Shown: in pieces, positions 10,101 through 20,208 of the stretch
How positions within the stretch are numbered: position 1 is the first letter of the stretch
How the letters are laid out: every line of letters starts with the position of its first letter
Assembly (NCBI GenBank): GCA_039105265.1
Contig: JAPFFF010000020.1
Coordinates: 637,001 to 701,000 of the forward strand
From: Tritrichomonas musculus
Lineage: Eukaryota; Parabasalia; Tritrichomonadida; Tritrichomonadidae
DNA: 64,000 nt
Direction: 5' to 3'
Notes under the pieces: model-generated
Seen by the model: the letters and a program-made list of their open reading frames with translations, nothing else
Databases searched by the model: none
Told to the model about the DNA's origin: nothing
Translations under genes and position numbers: made by a program

Positions 10101-13026
10101 ATTTAGAAAGGTTTCTTAAAGGCTTGGGTTGCTTACTTTTCTCTTGCTTAGCATTCCATTTCTCATCTTGGGTATAATATGAATTGACCTTATATGTCCA
10201 CCATTCTTTGGTTGGCTTGAATGTATTCTTTGAATTCAAAACATCATAATCATAGTCAATATCAAAGTTCTTATAAGCCATTGCATACTTGATTTCAGAT
10301 GCATTACGTGATAAAGAAAGATTAGAGAGCATGTCGACACCATATTTAGCATTCATTTCAATGAGGTTATCAATAGGTTTGATCATCATTTCAACATCAT
10401 TATCATTATATGCTAACAGATATTCCCATCTGTCAATGAATCTTTTGGAATCTTCAAGATATTCTTCATATTCTTTATTTGATAATGCATTCTTTTGATT
10501 GAGATAGCTATGGAAATCTTTATGTTTGAATGGTTCAGACTTACTTAGGACATCATCAAAGTTCTTACTATTTACAGCTTCATATGGGAATGTACCTTTA
10601 ACAGAATTCTCTGCACCACCAAAGTCAACACCAAATTGTTTAAGAGTACCTCCACTGATGAATGCTTGAGCATCAATGAAACGTAATCCAATCACACCTT
10701 TATCAGTTGATGTTTTGAGAATGAATTGCTTCAAAGATGATGTAGTACCAATTAAAGAACTGTTATCAACCTTCCATTGCATACCATGATGAGTATAATT
10801 GAAATATTCTTTAAAGAGATTGCTATCGAATTTTGCTGAATTGAATCCCAAAACTGGTACATCAAGGAGACCTTTATCAAGCTTTTTAATGACTTCGACA
10901 TCAGAAATTTTGAGCATATCTTTCATTAATTGAACCTTGTCATCAACTATTTCATAAGCTTGCTCAAACATAAATGTAAGCCATTCTGGAATGAAATCTT
11001 TGGATCTAGCATCGAAATGTCTCGTTAACAAACCTTTTGAAGACTTGATGCAACAGCTTGCAGACAATGGAAGCAAACGACTATTGATTACAGTAGATTT
11101 ACCAGATTTTTCATTAACAGATTGCTCCATGGTTTCAAAATCATAGGTTATGTAATATCTCTGAGGTTGCCATTTAAGGTCATGTGCTACACAATATTCG
11201 TAAACTGGATGATTCAAAATATGTGGACAATATGGCATACTAACTCTTTCAGGAATGTAATTCTTATGAAACTTTCCATCACAATGTGCTTTATGGATCT
11301 CCATACGTTTGGTACCATGACCATTCTCATTACGAACAACATATGATTTGCATTTTGGGCAGACAAGAAGCTTTGTCAATCTTTCTGCATCAGTGATATA
11401 CATAATATGGATGACATTACCTTGGCTAAAGAGTAAAGCATTAAAAGGATTTCCAAATTTCTCATCATACCATTGCTGATCAATATCATAACGATTACTT
11501 TCTTTGTCATAGCAATAGATGTTAACATTGATTTCATGCTTCTTTGCAGACTCTTTCATTTCATCTAACGTCATACCATTGAATGATTTAAGTAATGCTT
11601 GAGCAGCTTTAGTAGGTCTAGTAGTATATTCAGTACCATGATCTTTGCAGAAGAGTTTACGAGCAGCACTAGTACGATCTTTAAGATAGTACTTCTCAGT
11701 CTTTGATAGCTTTTGATCTAAACATATTGCTAAGAATCTATACCAACATAATCCATCATCTTCATTGTCTGTGATTATAAATTTTGATTTAAAGAACTCA
11801 ACTGGAAGGTCATCAATCTTACCAGAAATCTTAACTAATCTTGAAACAGTGAATGCAACATTTGAAACGTAAATGAGTTTGACATTGGAAGATGAAGTTG
11901 AATGATTATGAAGATTTGTTTCAATATAGTACTTGACTCTATCTAAATCTGTTGAAAATTGGATTACAATTGGAATGGTATCATCAAGTTTGACTTTGGT
12001 AGCAATGATTTCACGTGCTTCGTAATCAAACGTTGGATCTGATTCTGGAGATACATTCTTATCTGGAACCTCAAAGATACCTCCCATCTCAAATGTCAAC
12101 TTGAATGGTTTACGTTCAAGCTTATATACAACATTCTCAAGATATTCGAAAATGTCTTTAAGCTTATGAATCTTGTTAAGATAATACACTACAATTGGAT
12201 CTTTATTTTGATTCTTCTCAACAACTTCTGAGTCTTTTGGATACTTACGTCTAGCTTCTTCCAAACGTGCTAATGCTTTCTGTTCATCATATGGTTCATT
12301 AATTTTAAGATTCTCTTCATCAATGCTCTTGAATTCATGACCATATTTCTCAAAATATTCTAACAATTCTTGGTTTTGGTTCTCAAACATTTTCTGTGAA
12401 TATGGTTTAAGTTCAAGCATTTCTTTTGGTGCTAACGGTCTAAGTAGAACTGTTTGCTTACGTAAATCATCAAGCATTCTCTTGTAATTAGCTTTGGATG
12501 CATGGATTTGTGTATTTTCCTTTTCAATTTTCTCGATAAAACGTTTACGAAGAATATCCCTAACCTTATCATTAACCTTATCTTTAACATTGAAATGCTT
12601 ACGTTTAATGTAATTGAGATATGCTGAATCGTTGCTATCAATATATCTTTTTGGTGCTATTGGATGCTTTGGAGCATGTGGGATTCCCAAATATTTGATT
12701 TCTGGTTGGAATGGAAGATTCATTAATTCATTAATAGCTTCGGCTTCAATAGCTTCAGCTTCTTTCTTAGCATTATAACCCTTTGCAAACCAATATACAC
12801 TACCATAAGTAGCATCACCATCATAACCTATTTCATCAAGTTTGTCAACGATTATATCTAAAACATTGTCTGCAAAATTGCTATCAAATTCATCATCATA
12901 TGGTGTATCATCAGCAATTGCTTCAAGAGTTTCTTCTGGAATTCCAAGCATTACACATAAATTCCATACGTCTTCAAATGATTGGTCATATATTTCTTGG
13001 GCGTCTCTAGCATTTTGTTGGCTCAT
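7159..13026 (-). CDS. Fused OTU-like peptidase, DNA polymerase B, HNH module and AEP primase
   Basis: A single open frame of 1955 residues starting at ATG 13026. In order: a helical, acidic N-terminus; an OTU-like cysteine peptidase motif (DDGLCWYRFLA, D424 and C427, with candidate His540 in GNVIHIMYI); a C/H zinc segment (556-583); 3'-5' exonuclease motifs DFET (629), FNSAKFD (728-734) and YNDND (873-877); an HNH/EndoVII-like insert CHLCG...LDRINNEIGH...CEVCN (997-1034); polymerase motifs DFNSLYPS (1124), KISMNGSYG (1321) and DTDS (1421); then an AEP primase-like domain with FAVIDIDIN (1713-1721), SGSGSLHIYV (1749-1758) and IMLPDSENKNGRYEF (1795-1809), and a helical tail. The polymerase belongs to the protein-primed group usual in Polintons. 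Family knowledge supports each motif; the peptidase activity is inferred. Confidence 0.85.
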   Translation of the reverse strand: MSQQNARDAQEIYDQSFEDVWNLCVMLGIPEETLEAIADDTPYDDEFDSNFADNVLDIIVDKLDEIGYDGDATYGSVYWFAKGYNAKKEAEAIEAEAINELMNLPFQPEIKYLGIPHAPKHPIAPKRYIDSNDSAYLNYIKRKHFNVKDKVNDKVRDILRKRFIEKIEKENTQIHASKANYKRMLDDLRKQTVLLRPLAPKEMLELKPYSQKMFENQNQELLEYFEKYGHEFKSIDEENLKINEPYDEQKALARLEEARRKYPKDSEVVEKNQNKDPIVVYYLNKIHKLKDIFEYLENVVYKLERKPFKLTFEMGGIFEVPDKNVSPESDPTFDYEAREIIATKVKLDDTIPIVIQFSTDLDRVKYYIETNLHNHSTSSSNVKLIYVSNVAFTVSRLVKISGKIDDLPVEFFKSKFIITDNEDDGLCWYRFLAICLDQKLSKTEKYYLKDRTSAARKLFCKDHGTEYTTRPTKAAQALLKSFNGMTLDEMKESAKKHEINVNIYCYDKESNRYDIDQQWYDEKFGNPFNALLFSQGNVIHIMYITDAERLTKLLVCPKCKSYVVRNENGHGTKRMEIHKAHCDGKFHKNYIPERVSMPYCPHILNHPVYEYCVAHDLKWQPQRYYITYDFETMEQSVNEKSGKSTVINSRLLPLSASCCIKSSKGLLTRHFDARSKDFIPEWLTFMFEQAYEIVDDKVQLMKDMLKISDVEVIKKLDKGLLDVPVLGFNSAKFDSNLFKEYFNYTHHGMQWKVDNSSLIGTTSSLKQFILKTSTDKGVIGLRFIDAQAFISGGTLKQFGVDFGGAENSVKGTFPYEAVNSKNFDDVLSKSEPFKHKDFHSYLNQKNALSNKEYEEYLEDSKRFIDRWEYLLAYNDNDVEMMIKPIDNLIEMNAKYGVDMLSNLSLSRNASEIKYAMAYKNFDIDYDYDVLNSKNTFKPTKEWWTYKVNSYYTQDEKWNAKQEKSKQPKPLRNLSKCVSEADFDAFMKIYEDLELGKCHLCGEHFSWTNKPTLDRINNEIGHELSNCKLACEVCNSLRAADDDKVTRLRIQLKKFCKVNHLPMTITNEAEYHRLRAGITGGLSNVMHRVNLRGETYITRLNYDEEANKVVVRYTDNVVSHVVGVDFNSLYPSACSGNWHSFNKYHGGIMYMPGSMLNSYDCYDENGKQKPNVYHTCMSIINSKHRFDKNPKFIFHATVKLECPKDLINDFINFPPVFRNFEIKNDEDIIGSYMYKYGVDNKIHTVDKSDTKLTMTLDTRGEFKTFGCYYLWFLIDHGLKIVDIQNVTIYDCHRGFNAFVNEFMGERQKILSKEKPGNEKFYKISMNGSYGYDGLNTENYDKVKIVDRDRAFIDIASETYVNGYPIANDSYIIQRKPKNFRCKTCVQESFFTLDNAKYWYLVFIYDFLFKCLDVERMHFTSCDTDSVYFAIAGDMNRHGEQVFDAIVKDKEFYDKYVYQFMPNPTIGTVADEKKILGAAVEKYGDNQVALCPKCYTIWNNKENGSMETKSLKVKGVSLKQNCKIHPSSYLSVINDNKVFKGKNINLQMNRKHNSDGKISIQMSKVTIKKNALAGFHNKMIVLEDQTCVPFIKGLTANDVVIKSYEEYAKECENEIRNIMNDDFDNELLELGKSILDNSDPKGEFAEAKGDISVNIESNEIDTSHWDLPLRTRFDENFKIAFNKSKFGSCDGRHIGDLKCRNQTGMVLRVNECPGFAVIDIDINKTLPQQKRFEIKQSLLNKLSEDDIIVESGSGSLHIYVNHNIPDLYKNAYVKCFKCDEFDIDYIASVDCDKCQSIMLPDSENKNGRYEFYQGNWDSVIKRTATDVVKDLGIELDLSRYSNINDSDDFDNESLTYLSSEEEMKLVDGLVGMEVHNYASKIDDRLSLLPLLSAIKCLSTENQSKALYNVEFKCNLTSKASMNFENVWIDADPKHSNVNVLYKIIRLYNREYYNKVLH

Positions 13027-13349
13027 CTTTTCTTTACCCCTGCATTAAAAAAATTATCCCTTACAAAAAGTTTCATATCTTCCTGTACACCATTTTTTCA
13101 TGAAAAACATCATCTTTCACATTCTCTTTTGCATCAAAATGGGCCTGAATTCGGACATTATTTTTGGCCCCAAACCCCTTCAAAACAGCCATTTTTGGGC
13201 ACTTTTTTTGAAATTCTACATTTTCCCAAGTTTGAGCTCCAAGTATTGAAACATGAATTCAAAAATGAATGCTAGAAGACAGGTGTACCCTCGTATTGAA
13301 AATCAGATCCAAAACTCAAGGCCAAAATATCTTCCGGCACCCCGCCACA
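13027..13349. other. Spacer between polymerase A and ankyrin gene
   Basis: About 320 bp with no supported gene. It presumably contains the right end of element A, but I found no copy of the B/C terminal repeat and no clear target duplication. A GC-richer patch occurs at about 13141-13200. Confidence 0.4.
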
Positions 13350-14318
13350 TCATATAACTACTTCTTCGTTCATTATATTGTCAATGAGGTAGTTCGAAAT
13401 ATCGTTGTGATGACATTTAATCGATTCTTCAAGAATTCTTTTATAGTCATTATATGGTGGTGAAACATGATTGTCTTCAAGATATCTGATCAGTTCTGCA
13501 TTACAACTGTGAATACCATAAATCCACATCGATGATGTCAGTTCAACTCCTTTCTTTTCAATGTATTTGATGATGTCATTCGAGCCATAAAATGATGCAT
13601 ATTCAATCAGTTTAATATCAGATTTATCTGTCAAAAGTCGATTTGTTTCAAAAATTGATTTTTTAATGCAAATTTCGAGTGACAAATTTCTTTGTTCTGT
13701 AAATCTGATAAATTCTTGAATTTCGTTATTTCGAATCTGTTCACACAAATAATCATCATTCAATCCTTCTCGTCGTTTTTCATAGAAATTGGTTTCAATT
13801 TCTTTGTTCATCACTTCAATAAATTTATTGTCTTTTAACGATTCATTCTCGCTCCCGTATTTTTCAATGTTTCCTTCTGTGACAAACCGTTTGATTTCTG
13901 GTTGAAAATATTCACAATAGTTTTTTTGGACATATTCTGAACTCGTAATTATTGAAAAAATGTGTTCATCAATTATCATCATTTTTTCTTCAAGAAGAAA
14001 GAGAAGGATTCGCTTGTTATCTTTGAAAATGTTGAATATTTCTGAATTTGAAAAATATTTTTGGAGACCTTGTTTGAATTGTCTTAAAACTCGCTCAACT
14101 TTAGAAATAAAATTCCGAGAACGATGATGATTGTTCACAATGCTGTTTATTAATCGTAATAATGCTTTAAATTCATGCTCGTCATTAATTATTTGTTGAG
14201 TCGAGACAAGAGTAATGAAATTTTCATATTTGTCGTCACCATCTGATTCTTCTTCAAGGAATTCCAGAAGGGAACTTTGAACACTTTTCATTTTTTCAAC
14301 AAATGTTTCAAAACTCAT
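13350..14318 (-). CDS. Trichomonad DUF3447/ankyrin-type protein
   Basis: About 322 residues from ATG 14318 (MSFETFVEKMKSVQ). The frame is open further upstream, but that part is translated low-complexity sequence. The N-terminal ~200 residues are helical in the manner of the large parabasalid DUF3447 family (NHHRSRNF, NNKRILLFLLEEKM-like blocks). The end carries two ankyrin-like units (IEYASFYGSNDIIKYIEKKG; ELIRYLEDNHV). Relatives usually have more ankyrin repeats, so this is a short member. A TCAGTACTT initiator-like motif lies about 17 nt before the start. Role unknown; ankyrin repeats mediate protein contacts. Confidence 0.75.
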   Translation of the reverse strand: MSFETFVEKMKSVQSSLLEFLEEESDGDDKYENFITLVSTQQIINDEHEFKALLRLINSIVNNHHRSRNFISKVERVLRQFKQGLQKYFSNSEIFNIFKDNKRILLFLLEEKMMIIDEHIFSIITSSEYVQKNYCEYFQPEIKRFVTEGNIEKYGSENESLKDNKFIEVMNKEIETNFYEKRREGLNDDYLCEQIRNNEIQEFIRFTEQRNLSLEICIKKSIFETNRLLTDKSDIKLIEYASFYGSNDIIKYIEKKGVELTSSMWIYGIHSCNAELIRYLEDNHVSPPYNDYKRILEESIKCHHNDISNYLIDNIMNEEVVI

Positions 14319-14926
14319 TTTTATATAAAAGTACTGAAATGTGATATAAAAATGATAAAATATGAAATGTGATATGAAAATAATTTCAATCAATTTATCA
14401 AATTTGTTAATATCAAATTCAATGATGTTCCAGCGAATTTTATTTCTGGCCGAAATTCTGACATTTCCCAGGTGATCCCGTTGAGCACGGGGCCCATCCC
14501 TGGTTAAAATGAAAATTCTGATATCAGATTTTTTTGAATTTAAATAACGATCATATATACCAGAAAGTTAAAATGAAAATTCTGATATTAAAAAATGAGA
14601 ATTCTCGATCTCTGAAATCGATATCTAGTATCAGTGTATATTTATTTATCAATATCAAAAGTAAGTCAATTATCGATCTCGAGAATTCAAAGATAACAAG
14701 CATTTCAACTTTTGAAATTAATCAAAAATTTGAGAAGAAATATTTTATAAAAGATATGTATAAAATCAAAATTAAAGTTGTATGATAAAGGTTCCTACAA
14801 ATTCATAAAAATTTTAAAATTGAAAGAAAGTTGAGCCATTCCTCACAATTTATAGTAAAATTTTTATTATTCAAATCATTTTAGAAAATGAAAAATAGCG
14901 AGCTAGGTTCCCATGAATCATAACCA
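14319..14926. other. Non-coding spacer with GC hairpin
   Basis: No convincing gene. At 14468-14503 a GC-rich foldback stands out from the AT-rich background: CCAGG (14468-14472) pairs with CCTGG (14499-14503) and CCCG (14477-14480) with CGGG (14488-14491). The phrase TTAAAATGAAAATTCTGATA occurs twice (about 14504 and 14567). An open frame at 14534-14785 has low-complexity content and is not believed. Confidence 0.4.
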
Positions 14927-15372
14927 TTGACTAATTTTGAGCGATGTCTAAGACTTTGTGAACAAGGTGACCCACTTGTGTTTCATAATATATGTATTCT
15001 CTATGAGCGAGGAGAAGAAGTTGAACAAAATTATTCAAAAGCAATTGAATGTTATGAAAAAGCAGCTCAATTAGGATTTTCTATGAGTTTTTCCTATTTA
15101 GGAATTTTATATGAAGAATGACACGGTGTTGAACAGAATTATGCGAAATCAATTGAATATTCTGAAAAGGCAAGCTTACAAGGCCATGAATGTTTGATAT
15201 ATCAATTGGAAGAATATTTCAATGGTGATTTTGTAGAACAGAATTACGCGAAAGCAATTGAATACATTAAACAATTGGAAGAAAAAGGAAATATTGATGC
15301 CATCAGGCATTTAGCAGTCATGTATCATGAAGGGAAATGTGTTGAACGCAGTGCTTGCACTTTTGATATTTG
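14927..15372 (+). pseudogene. Sel1-like repeat protein relic (host)
   Basis: Translation gives several Sel1-like (TPR-type) repeats: GDPLVFHNICILYERGEEVEQNYSKAIECYEKAAQLG, then HGVEQNYAKSIEYSEKASLQG and FVEQNYAKAIEYIKQLEEKG, ending about 15372. A TGA at 15119-15121 interrupts the frame between the first and second groups, the frame being otherwise continuous, and no good ATG precedes the first repeat. Sel1-like repeat proteins, often with kinase domains, are abundant in trichomonads; no kinase part is visible here. Most likely a truncated host pseudogene. Confidence 0.65.
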
Positions 15373-15462
15373 ATATATCATATTTTTTTTGATATATAAA
15401 TGTAACCATATTATTGTAAATTTTGAAATGCTTGAATTTTTAAAATATATTTAATGAATGAT
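15373..15462. other. AT-rich host spacer
   Basis: About 90 bp of AT-rich sequence with repeated TTTGATAT units between the Sel1 relic and the Merlin target duplication; nothing else seen. Confidence 0.4.
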
Positions 15463-15470
15463 AAATCGTA
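15463..15470 (+). repeat. Merlin target-site duplication, left copy
   Basis: AAATCGTA directly precedes the left inverted terminus and is repeated exactly after the right one (21943-21950). Eight-base duplications fit Merlin/IS1595-type transposition. Confidence 0.9.
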
Positions 15471-15720
15471 GGTACTCTCCTATTATTTTGCTTCGTTCTC
15501 TCAATTTTCTGAGGGCTCTCAAATTTGAATGGTGGATAAAAATAAAAATTTTATGGATTTTATGCGATTGAATTTTTGAATGCTCACAATTTTTACTGAT
15601 AACAGCAAGCAATTTTACTGTATTATCCTCAAACAAATCACTATTCTTGATGGAATGCAGCCATCAAGATCATTACTTTTAACTAATTGCACAACAATAT
15701 ATTTCAAATTTTAATTTTCG
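15471..15720 (+). repeat. Merlin left terminal inverted repeat
   Basis: About 250 bp, the near-exact reverse complement of 21693-21942. The match continues into the 123-bp repeat arrays. An open frame across each copy is a by-product of the repeat and not a gene. Confidence 0.9.
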
Positions 15721-16575
15721 CAATCAAATTGTATTTGATTTTACAACATTCGATGTTTGAATCATTTGCACTAAGTTCAATGCTATATATTCATTTATCA
15801 TCAAAGATTACTACGATTATCAATACATATTGAACAATTATAGTAATCAAATTGTATTTGATTTTACAACATTCGATGTTTGAATCATTTACACTAAGTT
15901 CAATGTTATATATTCATTTATTAACAAAGATTACTACGATTATCAATACATATTGAACAATTATAGTAATCAAATTGTATTTGATTTTACAACATTCGAT
16001 GTTTGAATCATTTACACTAAGTTCAATGCTATATATTCATTTATTAACAAAGTTTACTACGATTATCAATACATATTGAACAATTATAATAATCAAATTG
16101 TATTTGATTTTACAACATTCGATGTTTGAATCATTTACACTAAGTTCAATGTTATATATTCATTTATTAACAAAGATTACTACGATTATCAATACATATT
16201 GAACAATTATAGTAATCAAATTGTATTTGATTTTACAACATTCGATGTTTGAATCATTTGCACTAAGTTCAATGTTATATATTCATTTATTAACAAAGTT
16301 TACTACGATTATCAATACATATTGAACAATTATAATAATCAAATTGTATTTGATTTTACAACATTCGATGTTTGAATCATTTACACTAAGTTCAATGTTA
16401 TATATTCATTTATTAATAAAGTTTACTACGATTATCAATACATATTGAACAATTATAGTAATCAAATTGTATTTGATTTTACAACATTCGATGTTTGAAT
16501 CATTTACACTAAGTTCAATGTTATATATTCATTTATTAACAAAGTTTACTACGATTATCAATACATATTGAACCA
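15721..16575 (+). repeat. 123-bp subterminal tandem repeat, 7 copies
   Basis: The phrase AATCAAATTGTATTTGATTT recurs at 15722, 15845, 15968, 16091, 16214, 16337 and 16460, a constant period of 123 bp. Copies differ by a few bases. The inner edge is at about 16575. The same unit appears inverted at the right end in only about three copies. Possible transposase-binding array, by analogy with other transposons having subterminal repeats. Confidence 0.9.
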
Positions 16576-17214
16576 TTTTGGTATTTGCTTTGGTGTTGAC
16601 AAGTTATCTATTTATAATAAAAAAAAAAATAACTTTTTTAATTAGAGAGTCCTGAAAAAACCGTCGACGAATGAAAAATGTGTCAAGCCTTGTATAATAT
16701 TTGAAGAGCTGATATTAAAAATATATATTCAACCAAATATCTACTATTAAACCTCCGATTTAAATTATTCAAACTCAATAAAAAGTATTTCATCAAATAA
16801 TAATATTATTAAAATATTTATATTATATAATTTTATATATATATTTATAAATTATATAATTTAATAAATTTAAATATAGTAAAAAGTAATGAAATATTTG
16901 CTTTATTTAAAAGAAAAATTGATTTTAAAAATAAAACAAATTTGAATTTGAATACAAAAATTTTAAAATAAAAAAAATAAAAGTTATTTCATTAAAAAAA
17001 CATGTAAAGACTAATAAAACTACTAATTTATAAGTATAATTCATTTACTAGGATCTTTTATTAAAGTAACAAGCTTTTTTTACTGATATGTATTGATATA
17101 TGTGGAGATCATTAAAATTATTAAAATCTATTATTCTCATGGTAATCAACATTTTAAATTATTTTTATTTACTTAGCTGAATGATATGATATAATCTTCT
17201 CAACAATACCTCTC
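16576..17214. other. Very AT-rich gene-free DNA in Merlin
   Basis: No gene supported. Around 16795-16880 the sequence is almost pure A and T with TATATA-type dyads. Confidence 0.5.
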
Positions 17215-18295
17215 TTGCCTCCATTTAGTGTTTGCGCTATATTTTTATTCTGTGTTTTTATCTATCTGTATCCAGGGAGTTTGTCTATTGATTCATCCTT
17301 GGATTTAACAATAAATTGGTTGCCTGCCTTGGAATCAACTATGTATGCCTCCTTACTGACTCTATTTCTGCGCTTCAAAAATGGTTCCTTAGCCTGAATA
17401 ATTCTTACCCTATCATTTGGTTTGAAATCATAGGGATTATTATGTGATTTGGTTTTCACATACTCTTTTTCATCTTTTTCTGTCATTTCATTTGGTATTT
17501 TATAGTCTAATGACCTATGGGGAGAATTGTTGTATGAGTCTATTAAATTATCCATTTCTTGTTCATTGATGTATCTATTCTCTCCTACCACATTCTTTGA
17601 ATGAGTCTGATCTTGATCAGCCATATCTCTGATTGTTCTCATGAATCTATTTATTATACCCAGGACATTATTATTATTGTCTTCTGTTGTATTGTATATT
17701 ATATTTTTTGATTTCATTAGCTATAATACATCGTTGGACAAATAAGCTTCATCTTGGTCTAATGTTATTGAATAGACATCTGGTTCTTCTTCAAAAATTT
17801 TTTTAAGAACTTTTGCTACTTCTTTTGCACCCTTCCCTTTCATTGGATAACAGTATGCTTTCCTGGTATTAATATTTATTAGCATCAAATAGTTGAGTCC
17901 ATCCTTGGTTTTGTCATTTATGAAAGTGTCCATTTGATATCCTCCAGAGTGCTTCGAATAGATGTTCATGAATTGTGCCTTTGGTACCTTAACATCATGT
18001 ACCGCTTTTTTTAAATAATTTAGTACTGCTTCTTCTGTGAATCCATAGCGTTTAGCAAGAGGAACAAATTTTGATGGTGTTTACCACGGAAATTTCTTAA
18101 ATAGCTCATCTATTGTCTTATACGTCATTGATTTGTAAAAAAATAAACCGCTCGTCAATATAGCATTTTACGATATGGAAAGAATATCATTTCGATAGAA
18201 AATGATTCACTTCTTGGTATTTTAACTGGTATATCTTTATGCCTACCAGAATAGAATTCCTTAAAAATAGCACTTTTTTGTGAATTCATCATTTT
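17215..18295 (-). mobile_element. Fossil Polinton fragment inside Merlin
   Basis: On the minus strand the translated sequence matches two adjacent genes of Polinton B: the C-terminal end of the probable penton protein (about 18170-18290) followed by the integrase (about 18150 down to 17262), in the same order. Conserved landmarks include GYQMDTFIND, NYLMLININTRKAYCYPM and NSPHRSLDYK. It is clearly more diverged from B and C than those two are from each other, so it comes from an older or different Polinton lineage. It is broken, with a handful of breaks. Confidence 0.75.
17262..17969 (-). pseudogene. Polinton integrase fossil
   Basis: Two open stretches with similarity to the B/C integrase core and its C-terminal tail (RVRIIQAKEPFLKRRNRVSK, VDSKAGNQFIVKSKDES). 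Present only as a broken fossil within the Merlin transposon. Confidence 0.75.
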
Positions 18296-20208
18296 TATTG
18301 AGATCCGTGGGCAGGAGCCAGGCGATGTTGCAAACGAGCTTTAGATGAAGAGGTATAGATTATGAGAGAGATTGGAACAACAGCCTATACTATACTACTA
18401 GAGTCATCAGAGAAAAAAGAAAGAATTGTTTGATTTCAGTTAAAAGTTAAGTGTGAAGAAGGAAAAACTTGCTGAAAAAAAATGATTTGGTATAATATGT
18501 TTAAAGGAAAATTTAGAAAATATCATCAAACAGTATACTGTTTTTTATGATGAAGGCAATGATGAAGTACCAAAGAAGTTATATGAATGAAACGAGTTTT
18601 TTCATATAATAATTACAAGTTTAAAGTATTATCCAGAACAAATTTTATGAACAAATTTTATAAACAAATTGAGAAAATCGATAATGAAGCCATATTGCTA
18701 TCTCATGGTCAATGAATATTAAAAACTTATTAAGTATAGTATACGCATATATTGCAATTACCAAAAACCTATAAAAAAGGAATAAGCATTATAAAGTAAT
18801 CTTTAAGAACCATCTTCCACTTAAAGAACCCATATTAAAACTTTGCATCCTTATGGAAAACACGTACTTTCAAAACCAAAAACTAATGAGGTCCATGATA
18901 CAATATCAATATTATCTTCATCAAGCTTTATAAGATGCCTTATATGCGTATATCAACTTTTTATAGCTTCAATAGCAGTCTTTATTTCTTTAATATCATA
19001 ACTAATAACCTTCTCTTTGTTGATTATGTTTTAATCGCTATGAATTGCAGTAATAATCAATATAAATTGCGGTTACACGATTATATTTTAGTTATATAAC
19101 TGCTTCTTAATAAAATACGCTAATGAGTTAGTTGTTGAATTATAAATAATTTCATCAATAAGGTTCATACTCATCAAAATATAATATTCTTGGTATCTTT
19201 TAAATCTATTTTATGATTATGCTATTCGCAACTATTTGGTTTTGATATGCTATTCGCTTTTCATAGCATATTCCATCATGTTATTTTAAAGGTAAAAAGC
19301 ACCAAATATGGTGGAATATACTGTGAAAACTACAAGAAATACAGCCAAAAACTCTGATTAACAAAATCATTTAGTTCTCCAATATCCAAAAACAATGAGG
19401 ATAATTATGATTGCTGTGATTCTTTCTTTTTATATCTTTTTAAAGAACCTGTTCTGGGCACCTTAAGAACTTCAAATGTTTAGGAATATTAAATTTTAAG
19501 CAGATGTTAAAAGTAAGTAGAAAAAAGAGTTGGACGATTTCTATTTGTTTTATTTGTTTTGTATGCATCATTCACCTGATGATACATAACTTTATAGTTC
19601 AACATTCCATTTAAGAGAAATAAAATTTTTCATTATATAAGGAACTCCATCTTGTTTTATTTCGAGTTGAAATAGATTCTGATATAAGAAAATTGAATAA
19701 GAACATCTGTATATTAATGATGCGACTTCGTTATCTTAGTGTTTTTTATTCTGTATCCTTCAATTCAAAGTATTTTACTGTATTTTAATAAAAGTGAATT
19801 TAATTATATACATTATTACATCAAGTTTTTAATGAGCATCACTTCATAATACATTTAAATTTAACCAATATTTTCAGTAAAATTAATTACAACTTTTGAT
19901 TTGGATTATAAAGAAACACTGATACATTTGACCTATGTTTTGCATGGTAATAAATAAATGCTATAAACAAATATTAGTTGTTAAAATAATGAATGCAATT
20001 AGATATGAACTTAAAATTATATTTATATAGAGTTAACAACACATCAGAAAAATAAACTTTATAATAATGAAAATACAAATCCTAAAAAAAAAAAGTTTGA
20101 TCTATTTGAAAATAATCTCAAATTTACAATATTAAAATATACACTGAAAAAGTTCAAAAATTATTATTTAAAAAGTTTTAAAGACGTTAAATTTTAATTT
20201 CACTTTAT
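18296..20208. other. Gene-free interior of Merlin
   Basis: About 1.9 kb of AT-rich DNA without a supported gene. A short direct repeat TATGCTATTCGC occurs twice near 19217-19250. A GC-richer patch at about 18300-18345 may be the relic of something else but matches nothing I recognise. Confidence 0.45.

Larger units (their letters stand above)
1..13050 (+). mobile_element. Polinton/Maverick-like element A, right-hand part
   Basis: The segment holds a fibre-like gene, a KilA-N gene, small lineage-specific genes, a DDE integrase and a protein-primed-type family B DNA polymerase, which together are the hallmark of a Polinton/Maverick or Polinton-like virus. It belongs to a different lineage from elements B and C: the polymerase is almost twice as long and the integrase has a long coiled-coil front. 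It shares with them a small protein family (LNEDxGC signature), a NUMOD4-like motif and fibre modules. Capsid and ATPase genes are not visible and would lie left of the window. I could not find its right inverted terminus, so the right limit (just past the polymerase start) is approximate. Genes in view look open and little damaged. Confidence 0.75.

Noticed and set aside
1-13050. Element A as a giant-virus or bacterial phage insertion
   Set aside because: The integrase, protein-primed-type polymerase and shared small proteins and fibre modules tie it to the Polintons next door; no phage-type gene set is seen.
14534-14785. 83-residue open frame as a gene
   Set aside because: Low-complexity Ile/Lys/Ser content, no homology pattern, no plausible start context.
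15451-15636. 61-residue open frame in the Merlin terminus (also 21777-21974)
   Set aside because: The same sequence occurs in both inverted ends; it is the repeat itself, not a gene.
15721-16575. Regular 123-bp repeats as a possible CRISPR array
   Set aside because: The whole unit is repeated with no variable spacers, and it lies in the inverted ends of a eukaryotic transposon.
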